From Myotis daubentonii (taxonomy: Eukaryota; Chordata; Mammalia; Chiroptera; Vespertilionidae), in NCBI RefSeq assembly GCF_963259705.1, contig NC_081842.1, positions 67,220,787 through 67,284,786 of the forward strand: a stretch of 64,000 bases of DNA, given 5' to 3'. The stretch's first letter is position 1. Each line of letters starts with the position of its first letter. Below, piece after piece: positions 10,975 through 20,813 of this stretch. Made by a program: the position numbers and the translations under genes. The notes beneath the pieces were generated by a model. It was given only the letters and a program-made list of their open reading frames with translations, was not told the origin of the DNA and did no database searches.

Positions 10975-12650
10975 TACTCCAGATGAAGATCTTAACACTA
11001 TACCTGACTCTCTATAAAATTCCCCTTGACACAGGGAACATAATTGGAGTGGAATCTGTTAAAGTTCAGGGAGAGTCTACCAAACTGTTAGCCAAACTTC
11101 CCCAAAGCTAGAAGCTAGAGTAAAGAAAAGCCTCAGCCCTATAGTCGAGGGCCTTATAGCTCAAGGCCTTTTATAACCTGCCCTAACACTTGTAACGTTC
11201 CTGTCCTGCCAGCACAGAAACCAATAAACAAGAATATTGATTTGTTCAAGATCTCAGGGATATCAATGCAATTCTTTTTCCTCCCTTTCCACTAGAATCT
11301 AATACTAAATACTATCCTGCCAACAGTTCTTCCTCAAACCACCTGCTTCCCTGTAGTGGATTGTTGCTCTGCTTTTCTCTGTGTGCCCTGACCCCAGAAT
11401 AAATCAACATCTTTTTGCCACATTGGAGAGGATAATACTCTATATGGACAGATAGGCCCAAGAGGTTCACTGAAGGCCCTCCTGTATTCCTAGGTCCTTA
11501 ATCAAGAATGAAAGGATCCAGCCCTAGCCAGCTTGCTCAGTGGTTAGAGCGTTGGCCCTATGGACTGAATGATCTCGGGGTCAATTATGGTCAAGGGCAC
11601 GTATCTTGGTTGCAGGCTCAATCCCTGGCCCCAGTCAAGATGTGTGCAGAAGGCAACCAATGGATGTGAATGCTGTTTCTCCCCCTCCCTTCCACTCCCT
11701 CTAAAAATTAATGGAAAGATGTCCTTGGGTGAGGATTAACAAATTTAAAGGATCCAAATTTCCCTTGTGATTCAATTTTGATATGTGATATAGATGATTT
11801 CCTACTTTGTTCAGAGAAGTCTGTAAGAAAGATTCCACTTACTTGTTCTCAGGCTTAGCAGAAAAGGGAAATACAATTTCAAAAAAGACAAATTACAATT
11901 TTGCCAAAATATAGCCCATAATTTAAAACATGACCTATTTAAGGAGGGGAAAACATTCACTCATGACAGGTTAGAGACTATTCAAACTTACCTTAGACTC
12001 CTCAAAAAACTACAATTGAGATGATGTCTATAGGTTTAACTGAAGAGTTCAGACAGTGGGTGCACATTTTTTTGAGATTGTGATACCTTTTTACGAAATG
12101 CTAAATTTTTGTTAAGAACCACTCTCTTTTAGGAGCCCACGTATTAAACAAGTCTTCTATAATCCAAAGAAGGCTCTTCAACAGTCTGTTTCCCTAGACA
12201 TCCCTAACAACAGAAAACCCTTCTGTCTAATTGAACATTCTTGGCAAACCTTGGGGTTTTAACTCACCTTCATGGGAACCATCAAAATCCCATCACTACT
12301 GTAGCCGCACCCTCAATCCAGTTGCAAAGGCTGATACTCCTTGTCTTAGGGCATTGCCAATGCAAACCGGGTCAATGCTATGCTTCTGCTGAATTTATTC
12401 TAGGCTCCCTGCTTGACTGTATGGTTCCCCATGCAGACTTTACTGACTGAGAGCACACAGAACTTCAGTCAGTCAGTTAGCCTCAGCTGCTCTCTAATTC
12501 TCATAATACTATTCATTGCTGTAAGACCCTGTACTCTGCTACTCTTCTGCCCTTCCCATAAGAAGGGGAACCTCATGATTGTCTTACTTCAGTTAGGGAA
12601 CTTTCTGTATCTGCTCAGCTTTATTAGAGACTCCCAGTGAGAATTCTGAC
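10975..12650 (+). pseudogene. ERV pol remnant: reverse transcriptase and connection region
   Basis: Codon-level similarity to gamma-type reverse transcriptase can be followed in shifting frames. It starts near 10,990 with the N-terminal part, includes a VQDLR-like finger motif near 11,245-11,260 and continues past the SINE at 11521-11746 into a decayed palm/thumb. The connection domain follows at about 12,150-12,440. Multiple stops and frameshifts are present, and the polymerase YxDD motif is not intact. Confidence 0.65.
11511..11756 (+). repeat. VES-type SINE (older copy)
   Basis: The element is at 11521-11746, with a decayed B box (ggtcaattatgg) and a tail 'ggaaagatgtccttgggtgaggatta' shared with other older VES copies. 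A 10-bp duplication, aaaggatcca, lies at 11511-11520 and 11747-11756. Confidence 0.88.
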
Positions 12651-12651
12651 C

Positions 12652-12930
12652 TATTTTTTTTGTTTTGTTTTGTTTTGTTTTTTGTTAATTCTCACCCAAG
12701 GATATTTTTTCCATTGATTTTTAAAGAGAATGGAAGGGAGGGAGAGAGACACAGAGAGAAAAACGTTAATGTGGATAGACACATCGATTGGTTGCTTCCT
12801 ACGCATGCCCCAACCAGGGCCAAGGATTGAGCCCACAATGGAGGTATGTGCCCTTAACCAGAATCAAACTGGAGACTCTTCTGTCTGCTGGCTGATGCTC
12901 TATCCACTGAGCCAAACTGACTAGGGCTTG
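12652..12930 (-). repeat. VES-type SINE (older copy)
   Basis: It is antisense. A T-rich tail at 12654-12690 is followed by body and tRNA-like head ending 'gagccaaactgactagggc' at about 12926. A short duplication tgaccta flanks it (12648-12654 region and 12929-12935 region). Confidence 0.82.
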
Positions 12931-13049
12931 ACCTAGTGCTTGCTGGTGAATCATACTGCAAAATGGAAACAGGAGGTTATCAAGCTACTATTAACGCTAT
13001 CACCAATCTACACTCCCCTTTAAAAGACAGGCCTCTATCAGGTAAAATC

Positions 13050-13560
13050 AGTCCAGATGGCAGAATTTATCACACTTAATAGAATTTGTCAACTAGCCAA
13101 AGACCAGAGAGTAAACATGCAGGCATGCTCTGGAGTCGTACATGATGCTTTGGAAACAAAAAGGTTTTCTCATCTCTGTTGGAACCCTCATCAAAAGTGG
13201 CCAAATTCAGGAATTTTTCCATGCACTGCTACTTCCCAGTGAGATGGCTTTCATAATGATTGAGATGGAGATAATATGGAAGTTAAAGGAAATGCTGTAG
13301 TAGATCAATTTACCAAGCAAGCAGCTTCCACCAAGGTTATGATACTAACTAACCACCAAAGGATCGATCTCTGGACTATTATTAAATATCCACACTTAGC
13401 TCTGGATCTGGAAAAGGAAGAATGGAAAAAATGTGGTATATTCTTCAATCAGGCCATCCTTGGCACTCTCAAGATGGCCATTTGGTGGCACCAGATGATT
13501 TCAAGTGGATAGTAGCTGAATTTCTCCACGAAACTACTTGTCATGGCCAAGACAAATTGC
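13050..13560 (+). pseudogene. ERV pol remnant: RNase H domain and linker
   Basis: The reading frame starting at 13057 shows the RNase H sequence type of gammaretroviral pol (AE-L--A--LAK---VN spacing, then a decayed 'EVKGNAVVDQ'-like segment at about 13,276-13,330). The intervening stops at 13,240-13,265 and the loss of catalytic acids show that it is dead. Confidence 0.72.
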
Positions 13561-14102
13561 TTACTATCTTTTAAAAAATATTTATTGGGATGACATTGGT
13601 TTTAAGTGCACAATTCTATAATATGTCATCTGTATATTGTATCATATGTTCACTACCCAAGGTCAAGTCTTCTTCAAATTTTCTTCATAGTTAATCATGT
13701 CATTTGAAAGCAAAGACAGTATTATTATTTCTTTATTTTTTATTAAATTATTGGGGATGACACTGGTTAATAAAATTACATAGGTTTCAGGTATACAAAT
13801 CTATAATACATCAACTGTATAGTGTATTGTGTGTTTACCACCCCAAGTCAAGTCTCCTTCCATCACCATTTATCCCTCTTATACCTTCTTCTACCTACTC
13901 CCGCCTCCTTTCCCCTCTGATAATCAACATGCTATTATCTGTGTCTACAGGTATTTTATTTTGTTTAATCCCTTCACCAATCACCCAGCCCCAAAGCCCC
14001 CCTCCCCTCTGACAGCTGTTTCTATTTTGTTAGTTTAATTTGTTCATTAGATTCCACATTTGAGTGAAGTCAGATGGTACTTAAAAGACAAATTGGTTAC
14101 TA
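13549..14102 (-). repeat. L1 3' end inserted in the ERV
   Basis: An antisense L1 3' UTR fragment ('attgggatgacattggtt', 'caagtcaagtctccttccatcaccatttatcc') fills 13567-14084. An 18-bp duplication with one mismatch, aagacaaattgcttacta/aagacaaattggttacta, lies at 13549-13566 and 14085-14102. The body starts twice with similar sequence (13571 and 13735), suggesting an internal duplication. The same L1 3' end recurs near 37,593. Confidence 0.8.
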
Positions 14103-14321
14103 GCTTAAATCAACATTGGTGGGGAAACTTTAAAAAGACAGCTGAAATTATTTTTGGGTCATGTATTACTTGTGAGCAACATAATTCTGGAAAAACTGTA
14201 AAGATGAGGCATGGCCGGGACTCGAAGCCTCCAGGACCCTGTGAACACCTTCAGGTGGATTAAAAAAAAATCCTCACGTGAGGATATGTTTTAGAGAGAG
14301 AACAGGAGAGAAGGAGAGAGA

Positions 14322-14375
<54 letters not shown>

Positions 14376-15060
14376 GAAACATTAATCAGTTGCCTTCCAT
14401 ATGCGCCCTGACCAGGGATAGAACCTGCAACCTAGGTATGGCCCCTGACCAGTAATGGAACACACAACTTTTGATATATGGGACAATGTTCCAACCAACT
14501 AAGCCACCCAGCCAGGGCTTCAGGTAGATTTTATCTGTGGGAAGTGTTTCTTTTCAGGATGGTAAAGCATTTCCTTGCTGAAAATCTTCTTTGCTGAGAA
14601 TTTCTTTCAGTCTCTAAAAAGTTGCTTGATTTTGTTTCCAACCTGGAGTATACCGATTTTTATATCAAGTGACTAAGGTACACAATTCACAGAAACAACC
14701 ACAAAAGACCTTTGTAAAACATTACCACTTCTCAAAAACTATACTTCTCTTATCATTCACAAACTTCTAGAAAGATCAAAGTAACCAATGACTTCCTTAA
14801 ACTAAAATTATCAAAATTTTCAGAAATCCTTGAGCTCCAGTGGCTAAAGGTACTCACTCTAGCCTACATGGCAATTTGATCCATCCCCTTGGAGACATAT
14901 CTGCTGTGTCCTTATGAACTGTTAACAGGAAGACCCATACATTTAGAAATTTTACCCTTGATATTTGACTCTTATTTGCTGTATGGAGAGCCAGTTCTAT
15001 CATGAACAAGTTAAGGCCAGCTTCCCAAAAACACTTCTTAAATAGGCTCTTCATAATCAT
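14060..15060 (+). pseudogene. ERV pol remnant: integrase
   Basis: The frame opening at 14060 covers the zinc-binding N-terminal region (C--CE spacing) and runs up to the 'LQVD'-type junction. The catalytic core then continues beyond the SINE at 14262-14517, with an SSD-GTQFT-type segment near 14,660-14,700 and the downstream HP-rich part decayed. Stops and frameshifts are numerous. Confidence 0.7.
14249..14530 (-). repeat. VES-type SINE with expanded (AG)n
   Basis: The body at 14262-14517 is antisense. Its purine-rich arm has expanded into an (AG)n microsatellite at about 14316-14372. The 13-bp duplication cttcaggtggatt/cttcaggtagatt lies at 14249-14261 and 14518-14530. Confidence 0.88.
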
Positions 15061-15419
15061 CAGCCGGGAAATTCCATCTATTGGAAGAGATATTGGATAA
15101 AAAATGCTCTTGAAACTAACTGGAAGGGACCTTATCAGCTACAATGAACAAGAAACACATTAGTGAAACTTTGATGAGTCAATCCTTGATTTCGTATTTC
15201 ACAATGGAAGAAACAACTATGAATTCTGTACAACTGGAAGGCTACTCCAACATGGCACTTCAAGGTGAGAGAAGCAGCCTACCCTTGGAGATAGCCAGTT
15301 GATATAAGATCTCAGATAATGGACAGCTCCCACCTAGGACCAAAACCGTGTCAAATTCCTGTTTTGTTTTTGACCTGCTTATTGATAATCATTCTCCTTC
15401 TCATTTATTATAGACCAGT

Positions 15420-16800
15420 GATGTTTTCTACCCAAAATGGCCTCTTCCCTCCCAACCTCTATTATAATTGTTAGATCAGAACATGCTCATTCTAATACCA
15501 TCCATTGGTTATACCAAATATGTGCCTCCACTCTCAATCTTACTATTGGATATGCCACACATCATTGGACCCTCGCTATAAAAACCTCTAGACTATTCCA
15601 ATCTCATCAAATTAAATCATAGAGAATTAAAACCAATGGTGGTTCCACTTGAACCTACATGAACAAATGACCTTCACCACATTAACCTACATTTTGCTAC
15701 TTTTCCTTCTCCCAGAAACCCCCCCCCTCCACAATTATTACAATCTCTTGATCAGACCCCAGATAACTCTAAATTTGAATTCAACAAACTTTACAGGGCG
15801 AAGGGCCAAATTCTTGCCACCTGGAAGAGACTAATAGAGATCCAAATATGTAAGGCTTTGGTTCTGACTTCATGTTGTGATCATTTTTTTCATGGATCTC
15901 CATGTGCCCCATATAGGTTACTATTTCTTTTGCAACCAGGACACATGATCTTGTTTGCCTTAGGCCCGTGGTCGGCAAACTCATTAGTCAACAGAGCCAA
16001 ATATCAACAGTACAACGATTGAAATTTCTTTTGAGAGCCAAATTTTTTAAACTTAAACTATATAGGTAGGTACATTGTTATTAACTTAATTAGGGTACTC
16101 CTAAGGCTCAGGAAGAGCCACACTCAAGGGACCAAAGAGCCGCATGTGGCTCGCGAGCCGCAGTTTGCCGACCATGGCCTTAGGCTAACACTTCATACAT
16201 TTCAGTAATAGTATTCCAAGACTTATTTATACATAGAGAATCTAATTCTATAAACCATCAAGAATGGAAATTCTGACTCAGATATAAAATTCAAAAGAAA
16301 ACCAGCCTTGATTGTTAGGTACTCTAACTGGAGGAATTATTGACTCTGTTTATTCTAACAATCAGAGCACTCTTCCCAATGGTGAAACTTATACAAATAG
16401 AAAGGTTGTAAGAAACTTACTATTAACTTTGGCAGGAGTTATTAATGATACTATCTCAGCTCTAGGTGAAATACAGATGAGTCTTAGCTCATTGCCATGA
16501 GCAATGGTAGACAATTACATTGCTCTTTATTTTTTGTTTGGTAATCATGTGGTGTTTGTGCCACTGCCAATAATTCTTGGATTAATAACACAGGCATGGT
16601 AGAATAAGATATGCATTGTCTCAAGGATAAAGCCACCTGATTCTCTAAATTTGATCTTCATGACCAAGAGAATTGATTCTCTTGACTTGGGTTGGGCAAT
16701 TGGGGTTCCTGATTCTGAAGCATCTTTAAGGACTATTAGTTGTTATTGTTTTTGTTATAATGGTGATGATGTTGTCCATTGCATTCTATAAAAAGTTTTA
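15420..16800 (+). pseudogene. ERV env remnant
   Basis: Following the integrase end, short disrupted frames (15437-15622, 15649-15834, 16312-16500) sit where env belongs. The segment 16312-16500 plus the next 200 bases resembles the ectodomain of a retroviral transmembrane subunit in spacing. I see no intact furin site, no intact heptad region and no open frame longer than 62 codons. A hAT insertion (15966-16176) interrupts it. Confidence 0.5.
15957..16185 (+). mobile_element. Small non-autonomous hAT element
   Basis: The element is about 15966-16176. It starts c(c)gtggtcggcaaactc and ends in the near inverse, gtttgccgaccatg. The copy gccttaggc appears on both sides (15957-15965 and 16177-16185), consistent with an 8-bp hAT duplication. 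The interior 'gagccgcatgtggctcgcgagccgcagtttgccg' is the Myotis-type sequence. Confidence 0.85.
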
Positions 16801-16980
16801 AATGCTTCTGTGCACCTGCTCTCTTGTGAGATGGTTGTCATGATGATGTAAGAATAAAAAGGTCAAGAAGATCTCATAATATAGTTGACTACGGCGACAA
16901 CTGGATAATTCCAAATGGTGAAGATGTGGATTTCTCGCCTTCCTTGAATTGATCCAATTCTTGCAAGTGAGAAGATGACC

Positions 16981-17032
16981 AAAAGGAGGAACTGATAGAC
17001 TGAATATTCAAATAGACAATGGCCAGACCACA
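16981..17032 (+). repeat. ERV polypurine tract and first bases of 3' LTR
   Basis: The purine run aaaaggaggaa at 16981-16991 directly precedes TGATAGACTG at 16993, the expected form of a polypurine tract followed by an LTR 5' end. The LTR is cut by the Helitron at 17033 and seems to resume after about 17,420 with 'accataacctctgcaacaatcagccc'-type sequence up to about 17,560. Confidence 0.55.
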
Positions 17033-17420
17033 TCCTATATAATAAAAGCCTAATATGCTAAGTGTCTGGTTGCCCATTCAACCAATCAAAGCATAATATG
17101 CTAATGATATGTAAAGCTCCCCCCAAATGCTTTCTATGATGTGCACTGACCACCAGGAGGCAGACACTCTGACAGGTAGGGCAGCTTGCTGCTGGGGTCT
17201 GGCCTATCAGGACTGAGCAAGACAGGCTGGAGCCCTGGAGCCCTCCCGCAGTCCCTCCCTGCCCCCGCCACTGGCCAATCTCCCAACTCTCCCCAACCCC
17301 GATTGTGCACCGGTGGGGTCCCTCAGCCTGGCCTGAACTCTCTTGCAATCTGGGACCCCTCAGGGAATGTCAGAGAGCCAGTTTTGGCCAGATCCCTCAG
17401 GCCAGGCCGAGGGGTATGAG
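17033..17420 (+). mobile_element. Helitron, composite or 3'-truncated
   Basis: It begins TCCTATATAATAAAAGCCTA (A before it), a standard HeliBat 5' end, with 'aatcaaagcataatatgctaatg' next. From about 17,300 'gtgcaccggtggggtccctcagcctggcctg' looks like an inverted copy of the element's 3' terminal region. No CTAG end is found, so the right border near 17,420 is estimated. Confidence 0.7.
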
Positions 17421-17559
17421 AATAGAACTTGACCCACAATCTCTGCAGCAATCAGTCCCGGAAGTCAAACCATAACCTCTGCAACAATCAGCCCAGAATG
17501 TTCATGATTTGGTCATGACTGGCAGCTTCCCTATTTTTAGTTTCTCACAACTGACCAGA

Positions 17560-17848
17560 GAACCATATTATTTATATCTAACTTTAGGTATTTTTACATT
17601 TTAAAAATCAGAAAATACAAAAAGAATGATTCATCTCCTAGTAGTACTCAAGATGAATCTTCCCAATCTTAAAAAAAAATCAATGTCATAAAAAAAATAT
17701 AAGTAGTTGTAGAAACAAAAACTACTAACATGAGAATAAATAGATACTATTTATTCAGAGTTTGATATAGAAAGTATTTCAGCCACCACCACTTGCATTT
17801 GGTATAGACTAAAAAACAGGAAGGATGTGGAAAAGGTTTATAGTAAAA
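17560..17848. other. Unassigned A/T-rich intergenic DNA
   Basis: No gene or nameable repeat is seen between the ERV LTR remnant and the next Helitron. Confidence 0.5.
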
Positions 17849-18562
17849 CTAGAGGCATGGTGCATGGATTTGTGCACTGGTGGGGTCCCTCGGCGTGGCC
17901 TGCAGGGATTGGGCTGAAACCGGCATCCAACATCCCCCGAGGGATGTAGTAGTGCACAAAGTGGAAGGCAGCATGGGAGGAGCCGCTCCTGCTCATCCCG
18001 GTCAGCTGAGCCATCTGCCCCCGTCTTCCACCACCTCCCCTCGCATCTCCTCGTCTGCTGCACCCAGCTATGGAGAAGTGGGTCCTTAGGGCGGAGCTCC
18101 TTCAGCCTCCCTAAGGGTGCAGACTGAGGCTTGGAGAAGTGGGGTGAGTGCCCAAAGGGCACCTGGGGCTGACCAGGGAGTTGTGGTAGCTGCACAGTGA
18201 GGCTGCCCACTTCCTGCAAGTCTTGGGTGGCTCCAGTCTGATAGGAGGAGGCAGGCGCTGGGGATGGAGTTTCTAGTCTCTTTTGTCCCTCCCTCCGTCT
18301 CTTGGTCCCTGCTGCCTGGTAGAGGATGTGGCTGGAGGGATTGATGGGGGTCGGGGGTGCTGCACCTCTGGAGTGGTGCCTGGGGAGCGGCAGAATTTGG
18401 GCCGATGGCCCGGCCTCCCAGTGCGAACTGCAGCTCAGCCCCACCTGCTTGTGATCTTTCACAGACTCAGTCGCCTGTTTCTCTTTTCATCTGCCCAAGT
18501 TGACTGCCCCTTGGTGGTCAGTGCGGGTCATAGTGCGGGTCATAGGCTTTTATATATATAGA
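17849..18562 (-). mobile_element. HeliBat-type Helitron, complete, first of a same-strand pair
   Basis: On the minus strand it begins TCTATATATATAAAAGCC at 18562 and ends in a hairpin region (gcacaaatccatgc) and CTAG at 17849-17852. The body is GC-rich, with a 217-codon chance frame (17809-18462) that spills over the element's end and has no known domain. The next Helitron abuts it with no base between (18562/18563). Confidence 0.88.
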
Positions 18563-18675
18563 CTAGAGGCCTGATGCATGAAATCCGTGCAAGGGCCTTG
18601 GCCCTGGCCCCCGCCCGCTGCTGCTTTGTCTGGAAGGAAGGATGACTGGAAGGACATCTGCTCTAATTAGCATAT

Positions 18676-20813
18676 TATGCTTTTATTATTATTTTTTTTT
18701 AAATATTTTTTATTGATTAAGATATTACATATGTGTACCCTCTACCCCCCCCCCCCCCCTGCTCATCCCCTCACCCCCCCGTTGTCCGTGTCCATTGGTT
18801 AGGCCTATATGCTTGCATATAAGTCCTTTGGTTGATCTTTCCCCCTTGCCCCCACCCTCCCCTACCTTCCCTCCAAGGCCCGACAGTCCAATCAATGCCT
18901 CTCTGTCTCTGGATCAGTCCTTGTTCATCAGTTTATGTTGTTCATTATATTCCACAAATGAGTGAGATCCTGTGGTATTTATCCGCTCTCCAGTTCCATC
19001 CATGCTGTGGCAAATGGTAAGAGTTCCTTTTTCTTCTTCCTCTTCTTAAAGAATACCTTTCAGCATTTCATATAATGCTGGTTTGGTGGTGATGAACTCC
19101 TTTAGCTTTTTCTTATCCGTGAAGTTCTTTATCTGACCTTCCATTCTGAATGATAGCTTTGCTGGATAAAGTAATCTTGGTTGCAGGTTCTTGCTATTCA
19201 TCTCTTTGAATATTTCTTGCCACTCTCTTCTGGCCTGCATGGTTTCTGTTGAGAAATCAGCTGACAGTCGAATGGGTACTCCCTTGTAGGTAACTGACTG
19301 TCTTTCTCTTGCTGCTTTTAAGATTCTCTCTTTATCTTTTGCTCTTGGCATTTTAATTATGATGTGTCTTGGTGTGGTCCTCTTTGGATTCCTTTTGTTT
19401 GGGGTTCTCTGCGCTTCCTGGACTTGTAAGTCCATTTCTTTCACCAGGTAGGGGAAGTTTTCTGTCATTATTTCTTCAAAAAGGTTTTCAATATCTTGCC
19501 CTCTCTCTCCTTCTGGTACCCCTATAATTCTGATGTTGGTACGCTTGAAGTTGTCCCAGAGGTTCCTTACACTATCTTCATATTTTTGGAATCTCTTTTC
19601 TTTTTTCTTTTTCGGTTGGGTATTTTTTGTTTCTTTGTATTTCAAATCTTTGACTTGATTCTTGGGATCCTCTTGTCTGCTGTTGGATCTCTGTAAATTA
19701 TTCTTTATTTCAGTCAGTGTATGCTTAATTTCTAGTTGGTCCTTTTTCATGTCCTCCATGGTCTCACTATACTCCTTGAGGGATTCATTAAATTTATCGG
19801 CGGTTTCCATAAAATTCTTGAAAAACCTTATAAACGTGGCCTTGAACTCTATATCCAGTCGTTTGCTTTCCTCCGTTTCTGCCATTTGTGACCTTTTTCT
19901 TTGTCTCCGCATTTTGGCTGCTTCCCTGTGTTGATAGAGTGGCCCTGCGCGCCAGGTGTCCTGTAGGGCCCAGTGGCTCAGCCTCCCTAGTTACCTGAGG
20001 TGGACACTCTTGGTGCCTTGGTTGTTGTAGGATCACTGGGAGGAATTGACCTCCAGGCCAATTGGCTGTGGGAATCAGCTGTGTCTGAAGTGGGAGAATG
20101 GTCCCCCTCTGACCACTGGGTACAGTGGCTCCTGGATCTAAGGAGGTGCTAATTCAGCCCCTGCCTGAGGCCACACAGCAGGAGCCACGAAGAGGCTCAG
20201 CTGTGAAGCAATGCAAGCCACTGCGGGGCCTTGGGCCTTCTCTTGGAAGTTCCGGGTCTGCCTGGCTGGGCTGTAGTTAGGTACATTCACATGCAAAAGC
20301 CTCTGCCTCAGCCTGGGTGGGGCGGGGTCTCAGGGAGTCAAAGGGCGGTGAAAGCAGCTATGGTGATTCTCTGCGCCCTGAGTCGCGCGTCTCAGTGTCC
20401 CGGTAACGGCTGCAAGCACCTCTGAGGGAAAGCCGCCCTCAAGTTCGCCCGCTGCTGCCTGACAGACCAGCCTCTCCCCGTATGAGCCCTGGGTCCCCAG
20501 AGACCCGCTGGAACCGGAGTTCAGAGCAGTCGGGAGCTTGTGATTCAAAAAGACAGCCGCGTCCTCAGGCGCCACCCCCTTTCCACGCGCGTGAGCCGCT
20601 GCCGTACCTCTGCACTTCACCTCTGCAGCTCCTCTGGCTCTCAGCGTGCCCCTCTTTTCTTCTAGTTGTAGAAATTACACTCAGCCAGCCTTCCTGTTGT
20701 TCTGGACGATGTTTGCTCTGACCCTTGTGGCATTCTTCAATTGTTGTGTGAGGCGACAATTTCCCGGTGTTTATCTATGCCGCATCTTAGTTTCTCCTAT
20801 GCTTTTATTATTA
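18676..20813 (-). mobile_element. Half-L1 (HAL1-like) retroelement with intact ORF1
   Basis: The insertion at 18692-20797 has a perfect 16-bp target duplication, tatgcttttattatta (18676-18691 and 20798-20813). On the minus strand it contains a GC-rich 5' UTR (about 19,913-20,797), an intact ORF1, then at once a short L1 3' region ('caaatgagtgagatcctgtgg' in plus reading) and a tail. ORF2 is absent except for its last few dozen bases. The end structure and duplication show L1-type retrotransposition of a complete 2.1-kb unit. It resembles the HAL1 class, or else an L1 with internal ORF2 deletion. Confidence 0.87.
19046..19912 (-). CDS. L1 ORF1p-like RNA-binding protein, intact 288 codons
   Basis: ORF1p is the trimeric nucleic-acid chaperone that coats L1 RNA in cytoplasmic particles. 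The frame is open for 288 codons. Residues 1-18 are a basic, short N-terminus, and about 25-130 is a Lys/Glu-rich coiled coil (repeated E--K-L-E-K-N spacing). An RRM follows from about 128 with the typical TNIRIIGVPEG strand, and the C-terminal domain from about 175 has PRHIIIKMPRAKDKERIL, YKGVPIRLSADFS and RREWQEIFKEM. Length is slightly below the usual 330-340, chiefly in the coiled coil. No frameshift or stop is present although most other L1 frames here are broken, so the insertion is young. No ORF2 accompanies it, so movement would need ORF2 protein in trans. Confidence 0.9.
   Translation of the reverse strand: MRRQRKRSQMAETEESKRLDIEFKATFIRFFKNFMETADKFNESLKEYSETMEDMKKDQLEIKHTLTEIKNNLQRSNSRQEDPKNQVKDLKYKETKNTQPKKKKEKRFQKYEDSVRNLWDNFKRTNIRIIGVPEGERGQDIENLFEEIMTENFPYLVKEMDLQVQEAQRTPNKRNPKRTTPRHIIIKMPRAKDKERILKAARERQSVTYKGVPIRLSADFSTETMQARREWQEIFKEMNSKNLQPRLLYPAKLSFRMEGQIKNFTDKKKLKEFITTKPALYEMLKGIL

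Larger units (their letters stand above)
10975..17560 (+). mobile_element. Degenerate endogenous retrovirus (pol-env-3' LTR), gammaretrovirus-like
   Basis: Old proviral remnant in sense orientation. In order I recognise decayed reverse transcriptase (about 11,180-12,110), the connection region, RNase H (about 13,050-13,330), integrase (about 14,060-14,920) and an envelope transmembrane-subunit remnant (about 16,300-16,800). A polypurine tract (aaaaggaggaa, 16981-16991) and the start of a 3' LTR at 16993 (TGATAGACTG) follow. Stops and frameshifts break every gene. No gag or 5' LTR is recognisable, since a Helitron fragment borders the left end. Two or more SINEs, an L1 3' end, a small hAT and a Helitron are inserted in it. 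The gene order and motifs suggest class I (gamma-like). It has no coding potential now. Confidence 0.78.

Noticed and set aside
17809..18462. 217-codon minus-strand frame
   Set aside because: It crosses the 3' end of a Helitron into flanking DNA and shows only Ser/Pro-rich low-complexity composition.
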